From Mixta calida (lineage in GTDB: Bacteria; Pseudomonadota; Gammaproteobacteria; Enterobacterales; Enterobacteriaceae), in NCBI RefSeq assembly GCF_002953215.1, contig NZ_CP026378.1, positions 1,222,540 to 1,286,539 of the forward strand: a stretch of 64,000 bases of DNA, read 5' to 3'. The notes under the pieces are model-generated. The model was not told where the DNA came from, did no database searches, and was given only the letters and a program-made list of their open reading frames with translations. Positions 45,696 to 55,230 of the stretch are shown piece by piece. Positions within the stretch are counted from its first letter, which is position 1; every line of letters starts with the position of its first letter. Position numbers and translations under genes: made by a program.

Positions 45696-47441
45696 ATGAC
45701 GTTGCGCTTTATCAATACCTTTATTATTGGCGGGATACTCTCCCTCAGCATGCTCTCCTCCCAGGCGCTGGCCTGGGAAAAGGGGCGCGTTTACAAATTT
45801 ACCGTTTTGCATACCAACGACCATCATGGGCGTTTCTGGCATAACGAACAGGGAGAGTATGGTCTGGCGGCGCAAAAAACGCTGGTGGACAGCATTCGCT
45901 ATGATGTGCAGGCGCACGGCGGCGGCGTGCTGATCCTCTCCGGCGGCGATATCAATACCGGCGTCCCGGAATCCGATCTGCAGGATGCGGAGCCCGATTT
46001 TCGCGGCATGAACCTGGTGGGCTACGATGCGATGGCCATCGGCAACCATGAGTTCGACAATCCGCTTTCAGTGCTGCGTCAGCAGCAGAAGTGGGCCAAA
46101 TTCCCGCTGCTGTCCGCCAATATTTATCAAAAAAGCAGCGGCAAGCGTCTTTTCCAGCCTTATGCCCTGTTTAATCGCATGGGACTGAAAATCGCAGTTA
46201 TCGGCCTGACCACTGACGACACGGCGAAAATCGGCAATCCTGAATACCTGACCGATATTGAGTTCCGTCCGCCTGCCGCCGAGGCGAAAAAAGTGGTGGA
46301 GGCGCTGCGCGCCGATGAGAAGCCGGACGTGATTATCGCCGCCACCCATATGGGGCATTACGATAACGGCAACCACGGCTCCAATGCGCCGGGTGATGTA
46401 GAAATGGCGCGCGCGCTGCCGCCGGGTTATGTCGATTTGATCGTTGGCGGCCACTCGCAGGACCCGGTCTGCATGGCGAAAGAGAATGTGAAGCAGGTGG
46501 ATTACGTGCCAGGCTCGCCCTGCGTGCCCGATCGACAGAACGGCACCTGGATTGTGCAGGCGCATGAGTGGGGCAAATATGTGGGCCGCGCCGATTTCAC
46601 CTTTAAAGACGGCGTGCTGACGCTGGATAACTATCAGCTGATCCCGGTTAACCTGAAGCACAAGGTGAAAAACAGCGAAGGCAAAGAGGAGTGGATCAAC
46701 TATCAGGCTGAAATCGCGCCGAACAGCGCGATGATGAAGCTGCTGACGCCGTTCCAGAAAAAGGGCGAGGCGCAGCTGAATGTACAGGTCGGCAGCGTCG
46801 ACGCCCGTCTTGAAGGCGATCGCAGCAAGGTGCGCTTTGTGCAGACCAACCTGGCGCGTCTGATTCTGGCGGCGCAGATAGAGCGCACCAAAGCGGACTT
46901 CGCTGTGATGAGCGGCGGCGGCGTGCGCGACTCCATCGCGGCGGGGCCGATCAGCTATAAAGACGTGCTGAAAGTGCAGCCGTTCGGCAACACGCTGTGT
47001 CAGGTAGAGATGACCGGGCGCGAGGTGGAGAAATATCTCGCCGTGGTGGCGAATAAGCAGGTCGACTCCGGCGCCTATGCGCAGTTCGCCAACGTCAGCC
47101 TGGTGGCGGACGGCGAGGGCGTCAGCGAGATAAAAATCAACGGCGAGCCGTTGCAGGCGGATAAAACCTACCGCATGGCGACGCTAAGCTTCAATGCCAA
47201 CGGCGGCGACGGCTATCCCGTGATCAATACGCTGCCGGGCTTTGTGAATACCGGCTTTGTCGATGCGGAAGTGCTGAAGCAGTATATTGAAAAGCACTCT
47301 CCGCTGAAGGCGGCGGATTACGCGCCGCACGATGAAATCGTACATCTCAGCGAGGCGGAAAAGGCGGCGCGGCAGAAGCAGGAATCCCATCGCCGCAGCT
47401 ATCCGCAGATGATCCTCGCCTGGCTGACCGGCAAGGAGTAA
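45696..47441 (+). CDS. ushA: periplasmic UDP-sugar hydrolase / 5'-nucleotidase UshA
   Basis: Secreted metallophosphatase that hydrolyses UDP-sugars and nucleotides for scavenging. Signal peptide IIGGILSLSMLSSQALA; dimetal site motifs LHTNDHHG, GGDINTG, AIGNHEFDNP, ATHMGHYDNG and VGGHSQD. The C-terminal nucleotide-binding domain includes FNANGGDGYP. The ATG at 45696 is very close to AAGGAG; a TTG at 45702 has better spacing and may be the true start. At 581 residues it is about 30 longer than E. coli UshA because of a charged C-terminal tail. Confidence 0.95.
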   Translation: MTLRFINTFIIGGILSLSMLSSQALAWEKGRVYKFTVLHTNDHHGRFWHNEQGEYGLAAQKTLVDSIRYDVQAHGGGVLILSGGDINTGVPESDLQDAEPDFRGMNLVGYDAMAIGNHEFDNPLSVLRQQQKWAKFPLLSANIYQKSSGKRLFQPYALFNRMGLKIAVIGLTTDDTAKIGNPEYLTDIEFRPPAAEAKKVVEALRADEKPDVIIAATHMGHYDNGNHGSNAPGDVEMARALPPGYVDLIVGGHSQDPVCMAKENVKQVDYVPGSPCVPDRQNGTWIVQAHEWGKYVGRADFTFKDGVLTLDNYQLIPVNLKHKVKNSEGKEEWINYQAEIAPNSAMMKLLTPFQKKGEAQLNVQVGSVDARLEGDRSKVRFVQTNLARLILAAQIERTKADFAVMSGGGVRDSIAAGPISYKDVLKVQPFGNTLCQVEMTGREVEKYLAVVANKQVDSGAYAQFANVSLVADGEGVSEIKINGEPLQADKTYRMATLSFNANGGDGYPVINTLPGFVNTGFVDAEVLKQYIEKHSPLKAADYAPHDEIVHLSEAEKAARQKQESHRRSYPQMILAWLTGKE

Positions 47442-47494
47442 GCGGAGAGGCCTGATGCGATCGCCGATCCGCGCGTCGCATCAGAGCGGCGAAT

Positions 47495-47932
47495 TTAACC
47501 ATGATGGCAGGCGTGACGCGCCTGCCATTTTTCCCGCGCGCGATCCCACAGCCAGTTATACGCCACGGTATAGGGCAGGAAGAACAGGAAGAAACCGATC
47601 TCCAGCAGAAACGCCTGCCACAGCCCGATGCCTAACATCGCCGCCGCTACCGGCAGGCCGATAAGAATAAAGCCGCCTTCAAAGCAGAGCGCATGCACGA
47701 TGCGCAGCCCCACACCGCGTTTGACTTTGGCCGGTGGAAACAGGCGGTCAAATAGCGCGTTGTAGATGATATTCCACACCATGGCGATAGTAGAAAGCGC
47801 CAGCGCCACCGCGCCCATCTGAAACAGCGGTTTATTCATCAGTATCGCTGCCAGCGGCGACACGATCATAATAGCTAACGCCTCAAAGCCTGTGGCGTGA
47901 AGCAGGCGTTCTTTCAGCGAACGGGTTTTCAT
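47495..47932 (-). CDS. PACE family efflux transporter
   Basis: Proteobacterial antimicrobial compound efflux protein of 145 residues with four transmembrane helices in two tandem repeats (HATGFEALAIMIVSPLAAIL; HALCFEGGFILIGLPVAAAM). The paired FE motifs and WNIIYNALFDRLFP / YNWLWDRAR repeats are diagnostic. Family members export chlorhexidine-like biocides and polyamines. Divergent from a LysR regulator, the usual arrangement. Substrate not defined. Confidence 0.88.
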   Translation of the reverse strand: MKTRSLKERLLHATGFEALAIMIVSPLAAILMNKPLFQMGAVALALSTIAMVWNIIYNALFDRLFPPAKVKRGVGLRIVHALCFEGGFILIGLPVAAAMLGIGLWQAFLLEIGFFLFFLPYTVAYNWLWDRAREKWQARHACHHG

Positions 47933-48019
47933 AACGTCTCCTTAATATAACGGACGCGCATTTTCTGGCTTTCTTCAGATAAAATAAAATGACCTCCCAT
48001 CGATAAAAGCGATAGAAAT

Positions 48020-48883
48020 ATGCGTTATTCACCGGAATCTTTGCAGGCTTTTGTGCTGGCGGTCGAAAAAGGATCCTTCTCCGCGGCGGCGCGCGCGCTG
48101 GGGAAAAGCCAGTCAACCGTCAGCGCCGCGATCGCCAACCTGGAGGCGGATTTAGGGTTTAAACTGTTTCACCGCGAAAGCCGGGAACCGGTATTAACCG
48201 AAGCGGGCGGGCGCGCCCTGCGGCAGGTAGAGGAGATCCTCGCCGCCAGCCAGCGGCTGGATGAGCTGGCGATCAGGCTGTCAGACAACGTTGAACCGCG
48301 CCTCAGCATGGCGATCTCCGATTTCTGGCAGGCCGATCATCATGAGCAGCTGCTGAAGCAGTTTGCGACGCGCTATCCCCATATCGAATTCGAATGCATG
48401 ATCGCCGAAGATGAAGATGTTATCGATCTGCTGCAAAGCGGGCGCATTCATCTCGGCGTGATACGCGTGCAGTCACGGCTGCCTGCGACTATCGCCGCGT
48501 CGCGTTTGCAGGTGCAGCCAAAGATGGAGGTTTTTATTCATCGCGCGCATCCGCTGGCGGCCCAGAAAGAGGTCAGCCAGGCGGAGTTGAATCGCGTCAG
48601 GCAGTTGCAGCTGAATACCTGGATCGGCAGAGAGAATCGGGCGCGCGGGCCGGTGTGGTCCGCGCCTTCCTATCTGCTGCTGCTGGAGATGGCGGAGCAG
48701 GGGTTCGGCTGGTCGATTCTGCCGCGCTGGCTGGTAGAGCAGTTTGGTCATGGCGTCCTGCAGGCGCTGCCGGTGGCAGGCTGGCCGCAAAGCATCGCGG
48801 TGGATGCAGTATGGTCGACCCGCACGCCGCCGGGACCGGCGGGACGCTGGATGATCGATCGGCTTTGCGCGCAGCGCGCCTAA
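48020..48883 (+). CDS. LysR family transcriptional regulator
   Basis: Regulator of 287 residues. N-terminal helix-turn-helix ([44 protein letters not shown]), then the effector domain ([23 protein letters not shown]). Divergent from the PACE transporter with an 87-base gap, so probably its local activator. The end overlaps ybaK tail to tail by four bases. The inducer is unknown. Confidence 0.88.
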   Translation: MRYSPESLQAFVLAVEKGSFSAAARALGKSQSTVSAAIANLEADLGFKLFHRESREPVLTEAGGRALRQVEEILAASQRLDELAIRLSDNVEPRLSMAISDFWQADHHEQLLKQFATRYPHIEFECMIAEDEDVIDLLQSGRIHLGVIRVQSRLPATIAASRLQVQPKMEVFIHRAHPLAAQKEVSQAELNRVRQLQLNTWIGRENRARGPVWSAPSYLLLLEMAEQGFGWSILPRWLVEQFGHGVLQALPVAGWPQSIAVDAVWSTRTPPGPAGRWMIDRLCAQRA

Positions 48884-49359
48884 TCGCGACGGGCGATGTC
48901 AGCCAGCGCCGCGTCCAGCAGCGTAGCCAGATCGCTGGCGGCCAGCTCAATATCCAGGCCGCGCTTGCCGCCGGAGATAAACATAGTAGGAAAGCTGGCG
49001 GCCTGCGCGTCGATCACCGTCGGCAGGCGCTTTTTCTGCCCCAGCGGACTGATGCCGCCAATCAGATAGCCGGTCACGCGCTGCGCCAGCTGCGGATCGG
49101 CCATCTCCGCTTTTTTCGCGCCGAGCGCCTTCGCCACTTTTTTCAAATCGAGCTGACTGGCGACGGGCGTCACCGCGACGGCAAGCTGTTTGGCGTCGCC
49201 GTTCAGCGCCACCAGCAGGGTTTTAAAAACCTGCCGCGCATCCAGATTAAGCTTGCGCACCGCCTCATCGCCGAAGTGGGTTTCATGGCTGTCATGTTCG
49301 TAAGGGTGCAATGTGAAAGGGATTTTCTGCTTTTCCAGTAGTTTTATCGCCGGGGTCAT
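48880..49359 (-). CDS. ybaK: Cys-tRNA(Pro)/Cys-tRNA(Cys) deacylase YbaK
   Basis: Editing-domain protein of 159 residues that hydrolyses Cys mischarged on tRNA(Pro). The Lys of the active site lies in [21 protein letters not shown], and the substrate loop in [20 protein letters not shown]. The order ushA-ybaK-ybaP-copA is as in E. coli, with the PACE/LysR pair inserted between ushA and ybaK. Confidence 0.96.
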   Translation of the reverse strand: MTPAIKLLEKQKIPFTLHPYEHDSHETHFGDEAVRKLNLDARQVFKTLLVALNGDAKQLAVAVTPVASQLDLKKVAKALGAKKAEMADPQLAQRVTGYLIGGISPLGQKKRLPTVIDAQAASFPTMFISGGKRGLDIELAASDLATLLDAALADIARRD

Positions 49360-49527
49360 CGCTTTTTCCTGACAGTGAAAACTTACAAATGGGTTAAAAA
49401 TAGCGCTGGTGAAATCGCAGGCTTTAAGGGAAAATTACCCTCGCGTCAGCGATGCATTTGCTGATGAATAACCAAAATCATAAACAAATTCCTCTTTGAC
49501 GGGCCGATAGCGATATTGGCCTTTTTT

Positions 49528-50331
49528 TTATTTACGCCTCAGCAGCGCAGGTAAATTATTCTCGCCGTACAGATGCAGCGCGCCGACCGCCACCACATAG
49601 CGTCCCGGCGGCAACGCGCGCAGCTGCGTATCCCAACGCTGGTTGCGCTGGCTCATCAGCACATCGTTTAGCTCGTTGCTGAAGGTGTTCGGCAACGCCG
49701 CCCGGCGCTGTAGCGGCGGCTTCTCCAGCCACCAGCCGATCATGGTTTGCAACAGACGGGCGTTGGTGTGCCAGTGCTCCAGCGTGTCGGCCAGCAGCAA
49801 ACGGCCATTCTCCGGCAGCGTTTTCAGCAGGTCGAGCTGCTCGCCGGCTCCTTCCAGCTCAATCACCCGACGTCCCTGCGCATGAGCCGCCTGCAACAGC
49901 TGATAATCGATGCCGTAATCAGGACGCAGACCGAGCCGCTGCGCCTGCTGCGCCTGCAGCATCAGCGCAACCTGCCAGGCGGGGAGAGGATCGAACTGTG
50001 TCAGAGTGAGTTGAAACTCGTCGCACAGGCGGCTCAGACGCTGCAAGGTGGCCGCGTCCAGCCTCTCCGCCAGCGGCGGCTGCGGTTCGCTGTAGCTGAA
50101 CGGAGAGGCGCTGCCGGTGATATCCGCTTCAACAATCAACGCGTCCGCCTTTTCCAGGCGGCTCAGCAGGCCGGGCGGCAGCGGCATCATATTGCGCGTG
50201 CCCATATGGATGCTGCCCACCAAATGCAGCTGCCGGTTGCCCGGCAGCCAGACGTCGGTTGCCGGCCAGCTGTAATGCGTCGGCGCCAGCCGGTGATACA
50301 GCGCCTTCAGGTTGTAGAGCCAGTTATCCAT
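49528..50331 (-). CDS. ybaP: TraB/GumN family protein YbaP
   Basis: Protein of 267 residues of the TraB (Tiki-like) family. The GSIHMG motif near residue 38, DALIVEAD, and the C-terminal VAVGALHLYGENNLP are the conserved putative metal-binding motifs. The ATG at 50331 (GGAAGA upstream) gives the E. coli length. Family members are predicted metalloproteases; no function is proven for YbaP. Confidence 0.9.
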   Translation of the reverse strand: MDNWLYNLKALYHRLAPTHYSWPATDVWLPGNRQLHLVGSIHMGTRNMMPLPPGLLSRLEKADALIVEADITGSASPFSYSEPQPPLAERLDAATLQRLSRLCDEFQLTLTQFDPLPAWQVALMLQAQQAQRLGLRPDYGIDYQLLQAAHAQGRRVIELEGAGEQLDLLKTLPENGRLLLADTLEHWHTNARLLQTMIGWWLEKPPLQRRAALPNTFSNELNDVLMSQRNQRWDTQLRALPPGRYVVAVGALHLYGENNLPALLRRK

Positions 50332-50409
50332 TCTTCCACCCGATTCCACCCGTAAACGATCCATGCTAGCGGTTTCATCTGCCGATGAACAGGTGAAAGC
50401 GTAAGCGTA

Positions 50410-53034
50410 TTATTCAGTCGGGGGTTGATAGCGCAGCAGCCGGTTGGCGTTGCTGACCACGGTAATCGAAGAAAGCGCCATGGCGGCGCCGGCAATCACC
50501 GGGCTTAGCAGTGTGCCGGTCAACGGCCACAGCACGCCAGCGGCAATCGGTATTCCCAGCGAGTTATAAATAAACGCGCCCAGCAGGTTCTGCTTCATAT
50601 TACGCAGCGTCGCTTTCGCAATCGCCAGCGCATCGACTACGCTGTGCAGATCGTGACGCATCAGGGTAATGGCTGCGGTCTCAATCGCCACATCGCTGCC
50701 GCCGCCCATGGCGATGCCGACATCGGCCTGGGCCAGCGCCGGCGCGTCATTGATGCCGTCGCCGATCATCGCAACCTTATGGCCCGCCTGCTGCAGGCGA
50801 CGAATGGCGTCTGCCTTGCCGTCCGGCAGTACGCCGGCGATCACCTCATCCAGCCCGGCCTCCTGCGCAATGGCTCTCGCGGTCACCTCATTATCGCCAG
50901 TCAGCATAATCAGCCGGTAGCCCAGCCCGTGCAGGCGTTGCAGCGCGCGCATGCTTTCATCGCGCAGCGGATCGCGGATCGCCAGCAGGCCCGCCAGCTT
51001 GCCCTCAACGGCAAGAAATACCGGCGTAGCGCCTTTTGCCGCCAGCTCATCGGCCAGCGCGGCGGCGCGCTCGGCGCTAACCTGCTGCTGCGCCAGCAGC
51101 GCCGCATTGCCCAGCAGCATCGGTTTACCTTCCAGCGTCGCGCTAAGGCCCATGCCGCGCAGGGTGCGGAACTGCGCGCCTTCCGGCAGCGCGCCTTCAC
51201 CGGCGCGGTCGCGTATCGCTTTTGCCAGCGGATGATTCGAGCCCTGTTCCAGCGCCGCTGCCCATCGCAGCACCTGCGTTTCGCTGAAACCCTCAAAGGC
51301 GACGATCTGCGTCACCTGCGGCGCCCCCTGAGTAAGGGTGCCGGTTTTATCAAATACCAGCGTATCCAGCTCGCTGGCGCGTTGCAGGGCGTCGGCGTCG
51401 CGCACCAGCACGCCAAACTCCGCAGCGCGTCCAACGCCAGCGATGATCGACATCGGCGTGGCGAGGCCCAGCGCGCAGGGACAGGCTATAATTAATACAG
51501 TGGTGGCGATCACCAGCATATAGACCAGCGACGGCTGCGGTCCGAAGAAATACCAGACGGCGGCGCTGAACAGGGCGATCAGCACCACGGCCGGAACGAA
51601 CACCGCCGAGATGCGGTCAGCCAGCTGCCCGATAGCAGGCTTGCTGCTTTGCGCCTGGCGCACCAGCTGAATAATGCGCGACAGCGTGGTATTTTTTCCA
51701 ATCGCGCTGGCGCGAAGCAGAATCGCGCCATCCTGCACCAGCGTACCGGCATGAATCGACTCGCCCTGCGACTTATGCTGCGGCAGCGCTTCGCCGGTCA
51801 GCATCGACTCTTCCATCCAGGCTTCGCCTTCGCTAATCACGCCGTCAACCGGCACGCGATCGCCCGCCGTCAGACGCAGGATCATGCCCAGCTGCACGTC
51901 GCTTAACGGCACGGTTTTCTCGCCGCTCTCCGTTATCACGCGCGCCGTCGCCGGGGTTAAGTCCAGCAGGCGCTCCAGCGCTTTCGACGATCGCTGGCGC
52001 GCGCGCTGCTCCAGCGCATGACCAAGGTTTATCAGGCCGATGATCATGGCGCTGGCTTCATAATAGAGATGGCGCGCGGCGGCTGGAAAAAAGTCGGGCC
52101 ACAGATTGACGCTGATGGAATAGAGCCAGGCGGTGAGCGTGCCGAGCGCCACCAGCGTATCCATTGTGGCTGAGCCATTGCGCAGGCTGCGCCATGCGCT
52201 GCGATAAAAATGACCGCCGGCGACCACCATCACCAGCAGCGTCAGAACGCCAATCACCAGCCAGCCGCTGCGGTTGCTGGCGGTCAGCATCATATTGTCA
52301 CCGAACAGGCCGTAAACCATCAGCGGCACGCCTAACGCCAGCGCCAGCGCCGACTGCCAGCTGAAGCGGCGCATCGCCTGGCGCGCGCTTAACTGTTGTT
52401 TCTCGCGCCGTTCGCTTTCGTCGCCGATCACCTCCGCGCCATAGCCAGCGTTCACCACGGCGGATACCAGCGCTTCCGGCTGCGGCGAGCCGATAACCAG
52501 CGCGCTGCGTTCGGCAAGGTTGACGCGCGCCTGATGCACGCCGTCGACCTGCGCCAGCGCCTTTTCCACCCGGCTGACGCAGCTGGCGCAGCTCATTCCT
52601 TCAATCAGCAGCTGGTAGTTTTCCGCCGCCGTATCGGCCTGCGCCGGAAGCGAAGCGTTCTCTGCTGGCCTGCTTTCCTCCGGAAGCGGGGCGTTCCCCG
52701 CTGGACGGTTTTCTGCCGGTTGCAGGATGTTCTTCGCTGGCTGAGTCTCTGCCGGAAGCGTGGAGTTGTCCGCTGTCAGCGCTTCCGGCGTCGGTTCTGA
52801 TACTGTCAGCGGTTCAGCCTTTGGGCGCGAGCTGTCCTGGCTGCTGGCCTGATATCCCGCCTGTTCAACGGTGGCGATCAGCGCTTCTGCGGATGCGTCG
52901 CCGGTTACGCGCGCTTCGTTCAGCGTCACCTCGGCCTGTTGCACATCGTCGCGCTGTTCCAGCGCATCTTTAACGCGTTTAACGCAGTGGCCGCAGGAAA
53001 GGCCGTCCAGCGTTAACAGAGTGGTATGTGACAT
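50410..53034 (-). CDS. copA: copper-exporting P1B-type ATPase CopA
   Basis: Pumps Cu(I) from cytoplasm to periplasm. Two N-terminal metal-binding domains (GLSCGHC and GMSCASC), eight transmembrane helices, the CPC ion site ([11 protein letters not shown]), phosphorylation motif [13 protein letters not shown] and GDGINDAP. At 874 residues it is about 40 longer than E. coli because the linker between the two metal domains (about residues 73-137) is expanded by 12-residue repeats. The ATG at 53034 has AAGGAG. Slippery site at 52819-52825. Regulated by CueR. Confidence 0.97.
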   Translation of the reverse strand: MSHTTLLTLDGLSCGHCVKRVKDALEQRDDVQQAEVTLNEARVTGDASAEALIATVEQAGYQASSQDSSRPKAEPLTVSEPTPEALTADNSTLPAETQPAKNILQPAENRPAGNAPLPEESRPAENASLPAQADTAAENYQLLIEGMSCASCVSRVEKALAQVDGVHQARVNLAERSALVIGSPQPEALVSAVVNAGYGAEVIGDESERREKQQLSARQAMRRFSWQSALALALGVPLMVYGLFGDNMMLTASNRSGWLVIGVLTLLVMVVAGGHFYRSAWRSLRNGSATMDTLVALGTLTAWLYSISVNLWPDFFPAAARHLYYEASAMIIGLINLGHALEQRARQRSSKALERLLDLTPATARVITESGEKTVPLSDVQLGMILRLTAGDRVPVDGVISEGEAWMEESMLTGEALPQHKSQGESIHAGTLVQDGAILLRASAIGKNTTLSRIIQLVRQAQSSKPAIGQLADRISAVFVPAVVLIALFSAAVWYFFGPQPSLVYMLVIATTVLIIACPCALGLATPMSIIAGVGRAAEFGVLVRDADALQRASELDTLVFDKTGTLTQGAPQVTQIVAFEGFSETQVLRWAAALEQGSNHPLAKAIRDRAGEGALPEGAQFRTLRGMGLSATLEGKPMLLGNAALLAQQQVSAERAAALADELAAKGATPVFLAVEGKLAGLLAIRDPLRDESMRALQRLHGLGYRLIMLTGDNEVTARAIAQEAGLDEVIAGVLPDGKADAIRRLQQAGHKVAMIGDGINDAPALAQADVGIAMGGGSDVAIETAAITLMRHDLHSVVDALAIAKATLRNMKQNLLGAFIYNSLGIPIAAGVLWPLTGTLLSPVIAGAAMALSSITVVSNANRLLRYQPPTE
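52644..52775. repeat. 36-bp tandem repeat inside copA
   Basis: Nearly four imperfect copies beginning CCGGAAGCG or CCGGTTGCA at 52644, 52680, 52716 and 52752, exactly 36 bases apart. In the copA frame they encode 12-residue Pro/Ala/Glu/Asn-rich units (for example [12 protein letters not shown]) in the linker between the two copper-binding domains. Confidence 0.9.
52819..52825 (-). promoter_or_regulatory. copA: programmed -1 frameshift site for CopA(Z)
   Basis: On the minus strand C CCA AAG is in frame at codons 71-72. A -1 slip gives GGC TGA, that is, one Gly then a stop, producing a 73-residue protein made only of the first metal-binding domain. E. coli copA makes the copper chaperone CopA(Z) in this way at the same heptamer. 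Confidence 0.8.
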
Positions 53035-53080
53035 AAAGCATCTCCTTTCTGCCTGCGCAGAATCAATGACTGAAGTAATA

Positions 53081-53111
53081 AGGGTAAACCTTCCTTTAAG
53101 GGGAAGGTCAA
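53081..53111 (-). promoter_or_regulatory. CueR-dependent copA promoter
   Basis: On the minus strand TTGACC (53106-53111) and TACCCT (53081-53086) are 19 bases apart, the long spacer typical of MerR-family promoters. The spacer contains the CueR dyad ACCTTCC ... GGAAGGT. Confidence 0.9.
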
Positions 53112-53709
53112 GTTTCCTCAGATAAGATTTTACCGGGGCGGCAGCGAGCGTCATATGCGTAGACGCGGGGCACAGAATTAACCGGCATAACGCAAGAGGC
53201 CAGAAGCGCCGTTGGTCTGTGGTTAAGCGGGGTTCGTCTGCGGTGATAAATAAAAAAGGATATGTTGGCTGCGATCATGCCGCGGCTATCTTTTTATAAT
53301 AATGGCGCGTTTTATACCGCATCGCGCCACCTTACCAACAATTAACAGCCTTATTTAACGCTTTTTACTAACCCTATTTACGGGCAACGTTTTTCGGCCT
53401 CTTTTGATCAACATCACGTTCAGCAGGTAAAAAAGTATAACGGCCTGGGCAGGTAGGTTAAGGACGGAAAATAAAAATCATTATCGGCCACAGTCGTAAA
53501 CAGCCGCGTCAATAATCCATAAAAAAAGCGATGGCGGCGTCTTAAAATGTTTGTTTGCCGATCGAACTTGCTGCGATGCGGCGGCCAGCGCTTGAAGGGC
53601 GGGTTTCAGTTTCCGTCGCTGACAAATAGCGTTATAAATGGGAGGCGTCGGCCTCAGGCTGCCGGAGCGGGAAAGAGAGACTGCCCGTAATCAACCGAAG
53701 GGGGATAAG
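53112..53709. other. intergenic region between copA and cueR
   Basis: About 600 bases between divergent copA and cueR. No credible ORF or known RNA is recognised. The middle part is AT-rich with several T or A runs, the right part GC-rich. The cueR ribosome site is GAAGGGG just before 53710. The region is unusually long for such a pair and could hide a small RNA. Confidence 0.45.
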
Positions 53710-54117
53710 ATGAATATTAGCGATGTAGCGAAAAAAACCGGTTTAACCAGTAAAGCGATCCGCTTCTATGAAGAGAAAGGGTTGGTGACGCCGCCGCTGC
53801 GCAGCGAGAATGGTTATCGCAGCTACACGACGCGCCACCTGGAGGAGTTAACGCTGCTGCGCCAGGCGCGTCAGGTCGGTTTTAACCTTGATGAGTGTCG
53901 GGAGCTGGTGCACCTGTTCAACGATCCGGCGCGCCACAGCGCGGATGTAAAAGCGCGCACGCTGCAAAAGGTAAAAGAGATCGAGGCGCATATATTTGAA
54001 CTGAACCTGATGCGTGAACGGCTGTTGGCGCTGGCGGAAAGCTGCCCCGGCGATGAGCGCGCGGACTGCCCGATCATTAATAACCTTGCGGGCTGCTGCC
54101 ATCGCGCGGACAGCTAA
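53710..54117 (+). CDS. cueR: MerR family copper-responsive regulator CueR
   Basis: Cu(I) sensor activating copA and cueO. The 135-residue length equals E. coli CueR. Helix-turn-helix [26 protein letters not shown]; Cu(I) ligands Cys112 and Cys120 in [16 protein letters not shown]-terminal CCHR motif. The ATG at 53710 follows AAGGGG. Its stop overlaps the ybbJ stop, which comes from the opposite strand. Confidence 0.96.
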   Translation: MNISDVAKKTGLTSKAIRFYEEKGLVTPPLRSENGYRSYTTRHLEELTLLRQARQVGFNLDECRELVHLFNDPARHSADVKARTLQKVKEIEAHIFELNLMRERLLALAESCPGDERADCPIINNLAGCCHRADS

Positions 54118-54572
54118 CGCGTCGTTTCCAGCGGCGCAATCCGCAGGGTAACGCCTTCCACGCCGGTGACCACGACCCGCGTGCCGGCAGGCAGATCGTG
54201 ATCGGCCTGCACGCGCCAGCTGCCGTCGCCGATACGAACATGCCCCAGTCCGTTCACCAGCCCTTCCGTCAGCGTCAGCGACATGCCCGTCATCTGCCGC
54301 GCGCGCTGATTGAGATGCATATCAGGCTGCCGCTGCTGTCGGTATGCCAGCCAGCGATACCAGAGAAACGCGGCGATCAGCGTCAGCAGGGCGAACAGTA
54401 CGCCCTGCGTCTCCCAGGTGAAGGGCAGCAGCCAGCGAATCAGACCTACCGTTAGCGCGGCGATGCCGCTCCACAGCAGGTAGCCGTTGGAGCCCAGCAT
54501 TTCGGCAATCAGCAGCAGTCCGCCCAGCGTCAGCCAGAACCAGTGCGGATGATTGACGATGGCGGCCAGCAT
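54114..54572 (-). CDS. ybbJ: NfeD-like membrane protein YbbJ
   Basis: Membrane protein of 152 residues: three hydrophobic segments ([54 protein letters not shown]), then a small OB-fold NfeD domain ([20 protein letters not shown]). It overlaps the qmcA stop by one base (TAATG), the conserved stomatin-NfeD pairing. Because qmcA is split, its transcription now depends on a promoter in the element or within the remaining fragment. Confidence 0.93.
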   Translation of the reverse strand: MLAAIVNHPHWFWLTLGGLLLIAEMLGSNGYLLWSGIAALTVGLIRWLLPFTWETQGVLFALLTLIAAFLWYRWLAYRQQRQPDMHLNQRARQMTGMSLTLTEGLVNGLGHVRIGDGSWRVQADHDLPAGTRVVVTGVEGVTLRIAPLETTR

Positions 54573-55153
54573 TATCTGTCGCTCCGCGTGGGCCGCGTTT
54601 CATTCAGCAGCTCGCTGATGCCGGCGATAGAGCCCATAATGCTGGTGGCGTCCAGCGGCATCAGCACCACTTTGCTGTTGTCGGCGGAGCCGATTTTTTG
54701 CAGCGCGTCGGTATATTTCTGCGCCACGAAGTAGTTTACCGCCTGTACATTGCCTGCGGCGATCGCCTCAGAAACCATGGTGGTAGCGCGCGCTTCCGCT
54801 TCGGCGGCGCGTTCGCGCGCCTCCGCCTGTAAAAATGCCGCCTGACGCTCGCCTTCCGCCTTCAGGATTTCCGACTGCTTCTCGCCCTCGGCGCGTAAAA
54901 TCGCCGCCTGAGGGATGCCTTCCGCCGCCAGAATATCGGCGCGCTTGGTGCGCTCCGCCTTCATTTGGGCATTCATCGCCGCGATCAGCTCCTGCGGCGG
55001 ACGCACGTCGCGAATCTCGATACGCGTTACCTTTACACCCCACGGGTTGGTCGCTTCATCAACAATATGCAACAGGCGGGTATTGATGCTGTCGCGCTGC
55101 GACAGCATTTCGTCCAGCTCCATCGAACCCAGCACCGTACGGATATTGGTCAT
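54572..55153 (-). pseudogene. qmcA: qmcA 3' part, separated from its 5' part by a mobile element
   Basis: C-terminal 193 residues of the SPFH (stomatin/prohibitin) protein QmcA, beginning at [16 protein letters not shown] and including the coiled coil ([17 protein letters not shown]). The first 11 bases are the shared repeat. The element end supplies GAGGG and a possible promoter just upstream, so the fragment may be expressed, but without the membrane anchor. The start of the gene lies at 63707-64000. Excision would rejoin the two in frame. Confidence 0.95.
55143..55153. other. attL core repeat
   Basis: ATATTGGTCAT, identical to 63717-63727. On the minus strand it encodes M-T-N-I of QmcA. 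The crossover is somewhere within or beside this repeat. Confidence 0.9.
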
Positions 55154-55171
55154 AATGCCCTCATAATAATG

Positions 55172-55201
55172 ATTATAAATCTAACATTCTGAAAATATCA
55201 G
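55172..55201 (-). promoter_or_regulatory. possible outward promoter at the element left end
   Basis: On the minus strand CTGATA (55196-55201), an 18-base spacer and a perfect TATAAT (55172-55177) point out of the element into the qmcA fragment and ybbJ. GAGGG (55158-55162) lies four bases before the ATG at 55153. The leader would be very short. Confidence 0.5.
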
Positions 55202-55230
55202 TGTGATGTTTAATAATAGGGGCAATAAAG

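Noticed and set aside
52644-52775. CRISPR-like array
   Set aside because: The 36-base units are directly adjacent without spacers, imperfect, and in frame inside copA.
53112-53709. Hidden gene between copA and cueR
   Set aside because: Short ORFs here have no ribosome site or recognisable product; a small RNA remains possible but is not supported by sequence alone.
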